Assembly (NCBI RefSeq): GCF_000150955.2
Contig: NC_011672.1
Span: 1 to 64,000, forward strand
DNA: 64,000 bases
From: Phaeodactylum tricornutum CCAP 1055/1
Taxonomy: Eukaryota; Bacillariophyta; Bacillariophyceae; Surirellales; Neidiaceae
Reading direction: 5' to 3'
The notes under the pieces were generated by a model, which saw only the letters and a list, made by a program, of their open reading frames with translations, was not told where the DNA came from and made no database searches. The translations under genes and the position numbers were made by a program. Of the stretch, positions 10,736-20,671 are shown in pieces (position 1 is the stretch's first letter; each line of letters begins with the position of its first letter).

Positions 10736-11960
10736 TATTCCTCACAAACCAATACACTTGGGAATATGGCATTCCATCTGAGTGGCGTTGTGGTAGAAAT
10801 TGTCGGCATTGAAGAATCTAGCCGTGGAAGGTTGTGTGAAGAGCACACTGTCTGTGGTGCCGTTCTACAATTGGATGCTGTTGTTTGCCTTCGCGTTGCA
10901 GATCCAAAAGCCACATCAAAAGGTCATCTTCTAATGGTTCAAGGAATGCTTTTCGGCCTTGACTAAGAGAACAAGCTTTGGGGTTTGCTTTTGCAAATGC
11001 CTCCGCACTGTTCTCTCACTGTTACGGTATGCCTCCTTGCGACATGTCTCATGGACATGATTCGACTAACATGGATGTCGCAAGTGTGAATCAAAACTAT
11101 GCACATGGAGTTAAGGAGGCGCGTACAGAAATATTGTCAGCCTTATTTCGTGGCCACGTGGACTCACAATAAAAAGGTTGCATTTGTATGATTGCTATGT
11201 TTCCGGAGGCGCATGTGTTTAGTCCTTACTTGTCAGTTTACAAGACCAAGGTACAGTGAAATACAATCGAAACATAGGAGATACGATTGCGGGAACAAAA
11301 GAGGTACCACGAACCACATGGTGGGATTGAACAAGATCCTATACTTACCATAGGTATCGTGCAAGGAACTTATAGTTCCAAAAGTATATATACATGTGAA
11401 AGAAAGGTTGCCTATTGAGATTATGGCAGCTGCGGAAGATCAAAGATTCGATGGCATTTTGTGGGATTGTTCACTGGACTGAACAACAGATTGACTAGTT
11501 TGTAGAAGGTAATCACCCACTCATTGTTTTATAAGTTCATTGATCCAAATTGCATTCTACGCATAGGTCCTCGTATCCGCTGTCTAACCCGTGGGGAGCA
11601 TTGTCAACGAGTTGAGTTTTACAGTCCCTAAGTCTCTTAGGTGTATCGCAGGTCGTTCGTCTCAATGCTCACCTTTGTTTACCACTCACTGTCCTAACAG
11701 CGATCTGTCCTACGGTTGTGCTTTGGTAGTACTCCGTAACACTCACCATTGGACTTGCGATATCTGCAAAGCAAAGTTTCTGCATCCTTTCCCCTTTTCA
11801 CAACCCTCTTCCATAAGTGACTGCACTTTAAAAACAAGTGCCACCTTCTCTTGGTTACTGTACTTGCGACGAGGCATAATGTCAGTTGATCTAGACTATA
11901 CATGCACTCTTCTCTGTCATTGTCGACAATTGACTATTTGATTGTAGTCTCCAATGATGG
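10736..11960 (+). repeat. Decayed coding repeat, copy A
   Basis: This stretch matches 57,650-59,110 in inverted orientation. Shared blocks include 'NQNYAHGVKEAR' (about 11086-11121), 'LIVPKVYIHVKERL' (about 11371-11412) and 'CLTRGEHCQ' (about 11578-11610). Several intergenic stretches are also nearly identical at the base level, for example around taccataggtatcgtgca. Both copies retain protein-like pieces in several frames and look like relics of a dispersed element or multi-gene family. I do not recognise the protein and cannot say whether it is a transposon or a duplicated host locus. No terminal repeats are visible. Its edges are approximate. Confidence 0.7.
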
Positions 11961-12637
11961 ACAATTTCAAAAAAACTGAGAAGAACCCGGTTGTAAAACA
12001 CACGATGTACATTTGCTTGTACAAAGTTCCGTCAATTACGGTAGATAGGTAGACTTACAGTTGGGGATAGCAAACCCCACATGAATGCTCGGTGTAGGGC
12101 TTTTCTAGTAATGTAAAAACACCAGTGATCTTGTGCTATTCTCGTACGATTCTAGCTAGTCGGTTATCGCAGTAGTTTTCTAGTCAGTCATTCCATGGCA
12201 CGTCATCTTGACATTTTTGACAGCGAATGTCAAGGTTAGCTTTTTTCAACCAATCACCCATTAGTGAGACATGTCCTAGGAAAAAATCTTGGTCAATTGA
12301 GAAACACCTAAAAATTTATCTAGAACATAATTTCTATATGTCCGCGCAAGGACGTACTCTTGTGTCATCACATTACCGCATCTACCATCGCGGTATCTTG
12401 ACAGTCAAGGTAGATGGAGATGTCTGGTCATCCGTGAACGCTTTCTATTTATCGAGTGACTGTCATTCGTGATCCATAAACTTTTTCTATCTTGTACCCC
12501 CACCACAATACCGTCTCGTTTCTTTTCTTTCCCGTGGCTCCAAAACTCTGTTCCGTCGGAGTCGAGCGTGTACACATACCCACCGATATTGTTGTGCTGA
12601 AAGCGGGAACCCTCTATATCGTCGATCAACAGTGAAC
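11961..12637. other. Intergenic with a nested inverted repeat
   Basis: No gene seen. A compact palindromic structure lies at 12379-12416: an outer arm pair CATCTACC/GGTAGATG encloses the near-perfect dyad CTTGAC-A-GTCAAG (12397-12409). It is about 220 bp upstream of the glycosyltransferase start. It could be a protein-binding dyad or an RNA hairpin; chance cannot be excluded. Confidence 0.4.
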
Positions 12638-14491
12638 ATGGAGCATGCCTTGGTTACTCGAACGCATGGTCGATATTGGACCGTACGACGATTGTCGGGT
12701 ACATCAGTACTTACATTCCTGTTGCTGATAGCAGTCGGTCTGAACATAGGCCGGGTGCGTCAATTGATTATTTACGAGGACCTGAATGTATTGGCGTACT
12801 TGGATATCCCCCTTCAGGTTGAGACCACTGAAGATGTAAGTGTAAAAGGGAGCAGTGGAAACACTTTAAATCCTAATTACTGTTGGCTCTGATTTACAAA
12901 GCATTTTTTATTTCAGCGAAACGCGGAAGAGCTGTCCATGGACGAATACCCAGTCAAATTCAATACATTGAAAAGCACAGATCGGCTGCAAAATGTCACA
13001 CCATCACCCTTGTTGACAAAGACAGATGGTATCCTTTCCACGGAAAAGGGGTCCGTTGAAGCGGCTATTGCGACAAAGGATGGTGCGTCGACCACAGTCG
13101 CTTTGTCTCGACCAACCGACCGTACGCTTCGTTTTCCTACAGTAGCTGAGCGGGTTCGGTTTTACATGTCGTCTTGGTACGAACCACCCTGCAGCGAAGT
13201 GGACCTTTTACAAGTTGTGCAGCATACTGGTAGTAAGCTAAACAGCGAAATGGGGGATACGACGATTGTCACGAACGGAGGCAACCCGGTCATTGAATTT
13301 GGAGGCCACGAGAAACGAGTATATCCTTCTTTTTCACTGCAGCGTCGAATGCAGTCCACGAACAACTCCCTCTCGGTGGTCTTGAGAGCAAGGGCAATGG
13401 CTGGGGGAAATGTTATCTTTGCTTTAGACAAGACGTCGCTTGATGTATGCCAATTTGGTCCCCAACCAAAGAAAATTTTATGGCAGGTATACTGTCCAGA
13501 GCTCCGGGACAAGTTGTTGCTACCGTATTTAGCTGCAAACCAAACCAAGTTGGCCGGCAAAGCAAAGAGTGGAGACGAAAAGACGCTCATACTCGCCCAA
13601 GTTGGTGATGCTTTGGCTACCAGAGTTTTAAATGACTTAGGAGAAATCAGGCATCAATCGCCCAAACCCTCTGTTCCTCATTTCAAAAAGGTACGATCTG
13701 CCTGGGAAGACAAGGATGGAAGAGAATCCTTGTTGAATGCATCACCAGTGGCTTGTTCCACGTTACAGAGCCGACGAACCAACCACCAAAACTTGGAACC
13801 AATTATTTGGAAAATGGAAATTGACCGGCATTACGGTGCAGTCCACCAAATCACAGAAGTTGATATTCCTTGGGATCAAAAACGGAATGTAGGCGTTTTT
13901 CGCGGGGCCACCACCGGGAATGTGAACCAACGTTTACCAATGCGCGAGCGCTGCCTGGAAAACCAACGTTGTCAACTTGTACTCATGTACCATAATTCAT
14001 CCTTTGTGGATGCCAAGTTTACCAATGTCCTAAAGCAAAGCAAACTACCAACCGAATTTGATGGCATAACAATGACCGGCAGTCGCTTTCAACTGGATAA
14101 ACTTTTGGAATTCAAGGTGTTGATATTTTTAGAAGGAAATGACGTTTCTTCTGGGCTCAAGTGGGGGTTGTACTCCAATTCGGTTGTACTGATAAACAAG
14201 CCCTCCGTATCGTCATGGGCAATGGAAGAACTGTTAGAGCCGTGGGTGCATTATGTGCCTCTGAAAGATGATCTTACGGACGCAGAAACCCAAATAAAGT
14301 GGGTCATCGAGCACGATAGAGAGGCAAAGGAAATTGCGATTCGGGGACAGCTTTGGATTCACGACCTTTTGTTTGACAAGCATTCAGAAAGAGACAACGC
14401 TGCAATCAACCAGGAAATACTTAGCCGATACGAGGCACATTTTCGACCAGGGATTGAACAAGAGAATGGGCAACCAAACTTGGAGAATTAG
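12638..14491 (+). CDS. Glycosyltransferase family 90 (CAP10-like), type II membrane protein
   Basis: Two exons, 12638-12835 and 12917-14491, are joined by an 81-bp intron (donor GTAAGT, acceptor TTTCAG) in phase 0 and give 590 residues. A hydrophobic anchor near residues 24-41 follows a short basic N-terminus, which predicts a Golgi type II topology. The C-terminal half carries features of the CAP10/GT90 family: 'FRGATTG' at about 394-400, the arginine-rich 'RLPMRERC', 'FLEGNDVSSGLKW' at about 470-482 and 'SNSVVL' just after, then 'EPWVHYVPLKDDLTD' near 507. Known members transfer xylose or glucose to glycans or proteins. Donor and acceptor here are unknown. Nothing looks broken. Confidence 0.85.
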
Positions 14492-15504
14492 TCTGGTATT
14501 TTGAGTAGCTGTTTGGCATAGATTTTTGCTTTTCACAGTTAGCTAAGATTTTTTTGTTGCTGCGGATTACGTTCGCAACTTTGTCTGATTTTAGATTTGT
14601 ATTTGAAGCAAAGAAATTGAACCTATTTTATTTAGAGGCTCTCTGTCCATGTGGAGGTAGCCCCGGGACCTCCGGGAAAAGCCATGGTTATACAGAGAAC
14701 GGCCTGGCGACCTCGCGAGATTTAATATGGCCGGGTTTAGCCATCAGTAAAGCTTGGTCTAGACGAGGCGCTATATGGCTCCAACTTCCATTGTGTGGTA
14801 TGTGTTGCGCTGAAGAAACTACTCGGGACACCATGCTCGTCGGGTCCAAAGTAAGTCTAGAACTACTCACAGCTAAGACTTGGCATTAAAAGCTGACCAT
14901 CCGCATCCCGAATGGACCCATACATAACGATGCACAATTGAAAACCCCAACTTAGATTGTGCAGAACTCGATAGGTAGCTATTGTAGGCAACTCGTACAT
15001 CATTGCCTAACTTCAATACTGGACGATGCTAGCTTGTTTTACAGTCACCCGCTTCTTCCTTTATGAGCTGACAGTGACAATATTCTGCCAGGTTAATAAA
15101 AGTATGCTATACCTAGAACAATTGTTGGCCTGTTAGTGCCCCACGAGATGCTCTTTTCCAATCGGTGATTACCAACCAGAAGTGGGAAAAGAGCTCCCGC
15201 AGTATTTCTTAGAGTAGTTATCCTTTCCATGTTACTAGAACCAACGAGTGGCTTCCATAGCTGCACAGACAAAGGAAAGTAGCGACGGATGACACACGCA
15301 CCGTCTGCGTCATCTGGTGACATGCCGAAGTGTCTCGTGTGCTACACACACAATTGTAACAAGGTTACAAATTCGCATTTGTGACAACGTTACATGAATT
15401 CCAGCAATTGCTCTTCGTCGACACTGATGTCAAGCTGGTATTGCGAAAGAGGCTTACGGTTAACACTTGCGTAGTTAAAAAGCCTGCTAGTGCTACAAGG
15501 GGCT
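14492..15504. other. Intergenic containing a three-tier stem-loop
   Basis: No convincing gene. At 14641-14697 three consecutive arm pairs nest inside one another: CTCTGT/ACAGAG, CCATG/CATGG and GGAGGT/ACCTCC around the loop agccccggg. This could fold as a 57-nt hairpin RNA. It lies about 150 bp after the glycosyltransferase stop, so it may sit in that gene's 3' untranslated region or be a separate small RNA. I match it to no known RNA family. Confidence 0.45.
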
Positions 15505-16065
15505 ATGTACGCATCTTGTCTGATCTATGCTTTTTGTTTGCTTCTACTACGACGTCAACAAACGAGACTGAATAACCATTCAACGCCTGTTCTCTATGGC
15601 CATAGCGGCCAAAATCCTTCTGCTACTACGCCTTTTGCAGCATTGAGCTTAAGGAATTTAAGCAAACTCAAAGTATTTGATACAATTTTCCCTTTACTGA
15701 TTGCCACAGTGATACTGCTCCTCCCTTTGAGTGTCGAAGCCGCGGATGCCGGCATCGGACGTACGGTCGACTCTTCCTTTGATTCAACCAGCAGTCCTAT
15801 GGTCCACTCCAAAGCGTTTTTGGCGTTGCCCCTAGAGCCGCAACGCTACGTTCCATTGAATCCGAGCCAGCGCCAACTTGAAGTTTTTCAAGACAGTCGA
15901 CTCGATTTGTGTGTAGACCGGGGGAAAAAGTGGGAAAATTGCTTTTTCTTTGGCGTTGGGGGCATCGACAGTGTATCTTCCGTCGAAGGCAAAAGCAAGG
16001 CTCCTACTCCGAGAATAGAGAAATCTAAAACAACGCCTTTACACCAAAGGCCTCAAACTTGGTAA
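15505..16065 (+). CDS. Hypothetical protein with two hydrophobic segments, possibly plastid-targeted
   Basis: The open frame gives 186 residues from the ATG at 15505; it stays open a little upstream without another ATG. There is a hydrophobic N-terminus (YASCLIYAFCLLLL) and a second hydrophobic segment (FPLLIATVILLLPLSVEA) ending in a signal-peptidase-like 'VEAADA' site. That arrangement resembles a multi-part organelle presequence. The remaining 100 residues include 'QRQLEVFQDSRLDLCVDRG' and 'KWENCFFFG', which look like a folded conserved core rather than random translation. I do not recognise the family. The lumenal or plastid location is an inference. Confidence 0.5.
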   Translation: MYASCLIYAFCLLLLRRQQTRLNNHSTPVLYGHSGQNPSATTPFAALSLRNLSKLKVFDTIFPLLIATVILLLPLSVEAADAGIGRTVDSSFDSTSSPMVHSKAFLALPLEPQRYVPLNPSQRQLEVFQDSRLDLCVDRGKKWENCFFFGVGGIDSVSSVEGKSKAPTPRIEKSKTTPLHQRPQTW

Positions 16066-16353
16066 ATTCGGACATTTTTGTTGCCTGTGAGCTCGAGAAT
16101 CCTTGCTCCAATATTTTGAAGACAACAAGATTCCATTGGTTCATTGTCAACACCCCCAACAGTCCCTGTACGACGGTTGATTACTGCGAACTCAACAAAA
16201 TCCTGTTATGATAGTCACGCGAATACAGATTTATAATGCTATATAAAGGGACATTGACTTGCGACGAAAGGCATTGACTGGAAACCAAAAACTGAAGACT
16301 AGAGGAGCATGACAAGGCAGCAGTCCTTCCCTCCACAGATGATATCAACAATA

Positions 16354-17162
16354 CTACCAGCTGAGAGGCTTGACGCCTTGGCCATAGTTGCCGTGAAGAA
16401 AACAGCCACAGGTTTCGCAACTGACTTGTTTGATGGCTTGCACAACACCCTCAACACTAGCTTCGACATCATGATGGCCGGGACGTCGGGTCTTCCCTCC
16501 GTCAAAGTTAGTAAAGACCATTCCAGGATGAATCATTCCGACCGAGATCTCGAATTGTCGAAGGTCAGCCGCCAATCCTCTCCCAATCATATTGAGAGCG
16601 GCGTTCGCTGCGCGGTAGCCGAAGTGTCCACTATAGTCATTATCTACAATGGATCCCATCAGTGAAGAAATAAGTATGACTTTTTCAGCACACCGAGACA
16701 CACGAGGACGGAGGTGAAATGGCCGCCTCATGCAAATTAGGCAGCAGCGCTTGTGTGACAAACAGTGGTGCCATGGCGTTAAGTTGAAAGCTATACAACA
16801 TGCGTATCGGTGAGATGTTTGAAAACGTTTGAGAAGCGTACATATTTTTGTGATTTGCAAAGACTTCGGTCGGTCCATACGCGCCAGCGTTGTGGGTCAA
16901 ACAAGTGTATTGGGACGGTCTTGTCGTTGTTTGTTCGAAAGAACTGCTGAAGTTTCGTTGGCGCGTCGTCCTGCATAATGCCAATACCTGATACGATCTG
17001 CACTCGTGAATGGGATTCGGTGGCCAAAGATGTCAGTTCGGCACTTGTTTTACGACAGATGGCAAAGATCTGTTGATAATCTTTAGAATTGTTGGCGAGC
17101 TGCCGATATAGTTCCAGACCAATCCCCTTGTCGGCTCCAGTTACGACCGCATGCATCGCCAT
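16354..17162 (-). pseudogene. Broken short-chain dehydrogenase/reductase
   Basis: The gene runs from an ATG at 17162 through three frames. The first frame carries the cofactor-binding start 'VVTGADKGIGLELYRQL'. The second has the 'NAG' motif in 'LTHNAGAYGP' and 'QTFSNISPIRMLYSFQLN'. The third has the catalytic serine region 'VILISSLMGS' and the C-terminal 'GMIHPGMVFTNFDGG', ending at 16354. The frame moves by one base near 16905 and again near 16700; neither place has room for an intron. The YxxxK active site reads YRAAN, so the catalytic lysine is an asparagine. Two frameshifts plus the lost lysine make a pseudogene likely, though a sequencing error could explain either shift. Confidence 0.75.
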
Positions 17163-17528
17163 AGGTACAGAGTCAGCAAATGTAGCTCTGTAGAAGAGTA
17201 GTAGAGCACAAATGCAGCCAACGCGATCGACCGAAATGAAAAATAGATCCTGCCTTTGCTCTGCGCGAGCTTATGCGACTTTTACAGGTTGTCCCTTTGG
17301 TTCATGATGGTGGCAAAAAATGGCTCTCGTTCCATCGTCCAGAGTTTTTCCCTTACAATTTACATGGAGAGTAAAGGATGCCGTACATAAATATCAGATA
17401 TCGCTCGGACGTCCCTTAAAACACTTGTAAGTGACGTTGCACTTATCGAAAACGGAACTTGTGTAGAATATTAGGTAATATCGCTAGAGTCAAGCACTTG
17501 CTCTACCAAAATCTGTGTTACGCTTACT
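17163..17528. other. Intergenic, nothing seen
   Basis: This 366-bp stretch lies between the start of the broken dehydrogenase and the end of the next minus-strand gene. I see no gene, repeat or recognisable site. Confidence 0.5.
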
Positions 17529-18281
17529 TTATTGTGATACCAGGACGTCTAGCTGTCTACGGTTAGAGAATTGATCAGGGCGATGCGTTTGCAATAGGAG
17601 ATCCAGCTCTTTGGCTTTACTTCGACTCCATTTGGGATCCCCGCGAATGTATACAGGGTCTTGTCGATCGTCCACCCAAATAGCTTCTTCGTCGCTCGCA
17701 TCACTATCGCTTTCATTGCTGTCCTGCGATGACAATTCATCAGGATGCCAACCCTTGGTCGTTTCGATGAATTCCTTGGCAAACTCTTCAGAAATGGACA
17801 AGCATCCTCTCAGAATGGTGTCCACGTATGTTTGTACAATGGGATGTTCCGGAGCTGGTGGCAGGGTTCTTTGTGGTACGTAGACCCATATCTGAACAGT
17901 CTCCGTGTTGTTGCGCTCCTTGGCTTGAAGAAAGACGTCGTCGTCTTCGTAGTGTTCGTCCTGTTCCAGAAACGGCACAGCAGACACATTGTCTAGATTC
18001 AGAGCAACTCGGTCATAGCCCATTTCGCGCTCGTCGAACTGCGACAATTCTTGGTCGTTAACCGGTAAGAGTACCCCAACACACTCGGCCTCGGTTGAGA
18101 AACGCACGCCCATCGCCGTCATCCCGCGGTTCGTCCGTTTGGACCAAGTCCGCTCAACGCCGTGTACGACAACGGGTGTGGCAATCTTGTGGGCCTGATC
18201 GGGGGCCGTAATAGCACGGGAATGCGGGCATATTAACGAGCCGTAGCCGAAGACAAAATGCTGAATGGAACGAGCCAACAT
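17529..18281 (-). CDS. Gamma-glutamylcyclotransferase-like (GGCT/AIG2 fold) protein
   Basis: An intronless 250-residue protein starting at the ATG at 18281. The N-terminal 'HFVFGYGSLICPHS' (about 8-21) is the YGSL substrate-binding loop of the gamma-glutamylcyclotransferase fold, and 'FDEREMGYDRVAL' (about 82-94) is the region that supplies the acidic catalytic residue in relatives. An acidic serine-rich insert at about 185-205 (SSQDSNESDSDASDEEA) precedes the C-terminal helix. Family members release 5-oxoproline from gamma-glutamyl peptides such as glutathione. The substrate here is not predictable. No targeting peptide is evident, so the cytosol is likely. Confidence 0.82.
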   Translation of the reverse strand: MLARSIQHFVFGYGSLICPHSRAITAPDQAHKIATPVVVHGVERTWSKRTNRGMTAMGVRFSTEAECVGVLLPVNDQELSQFDEREMGYDRVALNLDNVSAVPFLEQDEHYEDDDVFLQAKERNNTETVQIWVYVPQRTLPPAPEHPIVQTYVDTILRGCLSISEEFAKEFIETTKGWHPDELSSQDSNESDSDASDEEAIWVDDRQDPVYIRGDPKWSRSKAKELDLLLQTHRPDQFSNRRQLDVLVSQ

Positions 18282-18996
18282 GATAAATTGGAGAGAATTT
18301 GATGGGAAAGGAACAAAAAGGTGAGCGAGTCGGCAGGTGCGACAAACTTTTCTTTTTCGTTCGTTCTGTTCTGGTTGGCTTTTGCGGTTGATGCGCAGTG
18401 GTTGTGCGGAAACGACACTGATCGAAATTATGAGGTTCCAAAGCCAAGCAAACAGATTCCGAGCCTTCTTTACGTAGAATAGTACCGTAACGGTAGTCGT
18501 AGAACTTGAAATTCGTTCTTTTGATTTGTTCGTGAGTCTGATACTGCCGGCAGAAAGTGACCGAACAGCCTTGGAATCCGTTTCCTGTCAGAATTCGAAT
18601 TCGGCAATCTTCCAAAAGAGGGTCGACGAGAAGGTGCACAACGGCTCGACATCTAAGCTTAAATATCGCCGTCGCCTGAGACTGCTGACGTGTCTTTGTC
18701 TGCTTGTCGATCAGAGCAAGCCAGAACCATCGTCTCCAGTTCACTGTCACAGTCAGTCACGGAAAATTCTGCAAGCGCATTCAAGCTCAGTCGTACGATG
18801 GTATCCGAAGGGCAAAAAAATAAATTAGCATAATTTCTCTCTACCCCGGTACTCTTCTTGTATCATATAGCTAGTAATATTGATAGCACTCTTTTGCGCA
18901 GAGACTTTTGCTGTTATTGAATGGAAAATGAGCGGACAGCTGCATTCTTGCCATGATTAACACTAAATGTAAGGTCGGTTTCTTTTTTTGTGGTAT
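18282..18996. other. Intergenic, nothing seen
   Basis: This is the probable promoter region of the GGCT-like gene, together with the 3' flank of the CRAL-TRIO gene. The readable stretches on the minus strand here lack family motifs and I treat them as chance. Confidence 0.45.
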
Positions 18997-20541
18997 TTAC
19001 AATTTGGGACTTTGCGCGATTCTACTGTCCCCGAATGCTTGATCGAATCTTGTGTTGTACAAGTATTCGTTCAAGTCCAACTCACATTCCTTTTCTCCCC
19101 CTGCTACCATCCACGGAGTTGCCTCTTCTCGATCGTAAAAATCCGAAAGTGCCGAGCGGGAAACGGATTGCTTAGACGCCGTTCTAACGCTTTTCAAAAA
19201 CTTGATTTTCTCCCTAGTTCCCTGGCCAATGAAGGGGGCAAAAATGGTCCACAGAAATCGAAATGATCGAGGGGCGTCAACAATAAAAATATGGTGAACG
19301 GCGCCAGCATAGTGTTGGCGAAAAACGTTCAGAAAATGCTTTCCTACATGTGTCGGAGGCGCATGCTGGCTGTATGAAAAACCGTAAAAGTCCACTACGG
19401 CATTAACTTGGCCGTCGTCCGATTGGGAACAAGCCAAGGCACGTTCCAAGGTGTACACGTGTAGGTTCAGCGTGGACGTTTCGTCGTGGTTGTGGACCCG
19501 GCGGGGCACGAAAATGTAGGTTGCGCGACCGTCTTTATCGTAACCCTGCACGTAGGCGGCCTTTTGTTCGAGTTGCGCTAGCAATGATGAAGTTTTCTTA
19601 CAGTCAACAGGCTTTTTCCGATCAAAAACAGTTCGCAACTTGTCAATTTGCGTGTCGTCACGAAAGGCAAGTGTCGCCTTCAGTTTCGAAAGCGCTTTTT
19701 TTGTGCAGTGATTTTTGGAGCGCAGAAAGTTTAGACACAACAAGGCTGCAAACTTTCTCCGCTCGTGGGCAGATTCAGACTTTGTCGTCTCGGAATCTGC
19801 CAGCACCTGACGTCGCTGGGAGTAACAGTACGAAGCGCAAGCGGCGGCTTCCAGCTCTTTTTGTGATAGGCAATCCAGCATGCAATCGAGTTGATCTTGC
19901 TCCTTCTTGGAAACGCCAGGATTTTTCTCAGTCTTGCCACTCGGACTTTTGCGGGAAGAGGAGCCACGCTGTAACGACAAGCGATGAATCGAATTCCGTA
20001 GACTCTGTCGCAAAGAAGACCGCCAGTGACGGCCATTGCCAGTATGAGTTGCAGGTCGAGACGGTGTCATATTGTGTGAACTTTCTTCGGCTTTGTGTCC
20101 AGAAGTTGCTAGAGGTACAGTATCTCTGTTGGCCAGTTCTGGAGCGATTGCCATGGTGGAGAGTTTTTGTACGATTGCCCGTGGCTGCACTCGGAGCGGA
20201 AATTTTGGAAATTGTGAGTCGATTTCGTTGTGTCTTTCTTCTGTGCTCTTTTTGGACATGGGGATTAGTTGCATGGATGCGAAGCTTCGTAAGCTGCATG
20301 GGGGCGTCATACTGGTTACAGTAACTGTGAGCGCGCTAACTTTCCATGATTTTTCGGACATTTTACATCTGATAAGAGGAAGTGAGACTGCTGTCGACGA
20401 TATGACAAGTCTACGCAGGCCACCACGCGATGTCGTCGCAGACAGACGGACCTTTTTCAAGCCAAAAGGTCGTGAGCGACAAAGACGCGTCCTTGGGACA
20501 TGGATCACCCACGTCCCCCCCTCCTCCCGTCTCCTAAACAT
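18997..20541 (-). CDS. CRAL-TRIO (Sec14-like) lipid-binding protein
   Basis: An open frame of 514 residues from the ATG at 20541; later in-frame ATGs at 20361 and 20259 are also possible starts, and the first 95 residues are basic with no clear domain. Residues about 258-300 form the helical CRAL-TRIO N-terminal bundle ('LNFLRSKNHCTKKALSKLKA'). Residues about 325-480 form the lipid-binding domain, with 'GYDKDGRATYIFVPRR', the core strand 'AVVDFYGFS' and 'HHIFIVDAPRSFRFLW'. Such proteins carry phosphoinositides or other hydrophobic ligands between membranes. The ligand is unknown. The 5' end lies 130 bp from the divergent sulfotransferase gene, so the two may share a promoter region. Confidence 0.85.
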   Translation of the reverse strand: MFRRREEGGTWVIHVPRTRLCRSRPFGLKKVRLSATTSRGGLRRLVISSTAVSLPLIRCKMSEKSWKVSALTVTVTSMTPPCSLRSFASMQLIPMSKKSTEERHNEIDSQFPKFPLRVQPRAIVQKLSTMAIAPELANRDTVPLATSGHKAEESSHNMTPSRPATHTGNGRHWRSSLRQSLRNSIHRLSLQRGSSSRKSPSGKTEKNPGVSKKEQDQLDCMLDCLSQKELEAAACASYCYSQRRQVLADSETTKSESAHERRKFAALLCLNFLRSKNHCTKKALSKLKATLAFRDDTQIDKLRTVFDRKKPVDCKKTSSLLAQLEQKAAYVQGYDKDGRATYIFVPRRVHNHDETSTLNLHVYTLERALACSQSDDGQVNAVVDFYGFSYSQHAPPTHVGKHFLNVFRQHYAGAVHHIFIVDAPRSFRFLWTIFAPFIGQGTREKIKFLKSVRTASKQSVSRSALSDFYDREEATPWMVAGGEKECELDLNEYLYNTRFDQAFGDSRIAQSPKL

Positions 20542-20671
20542 TATCTGTCACAACTAGCGAAACATCTGAGGGTGTGGTGCATTCATTGATTGTCAATGTC
20601 AATATCAGCTCATACATATACTCTACTTCAGGTATCTCTAGAGGACGCCTTTCAGCTGACTGCTTAGGAGC

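Noticed and set aside
18154-18750. A 198-codon minus-strand frame overlapping the GGCT-like gene's 5' end
   Set aside because: It overlaps a gene with clear family motifs in another frame and has no recognisable domain itself.
19521-20324. A 267-codon plus-strand frame opposite the CRAL-TRIO gene
   Set aside because: Shadow of the real gene: its composition is Cys/Ser-rich and motif-free, while the minus strand has a full CRAL-TRIO domain.
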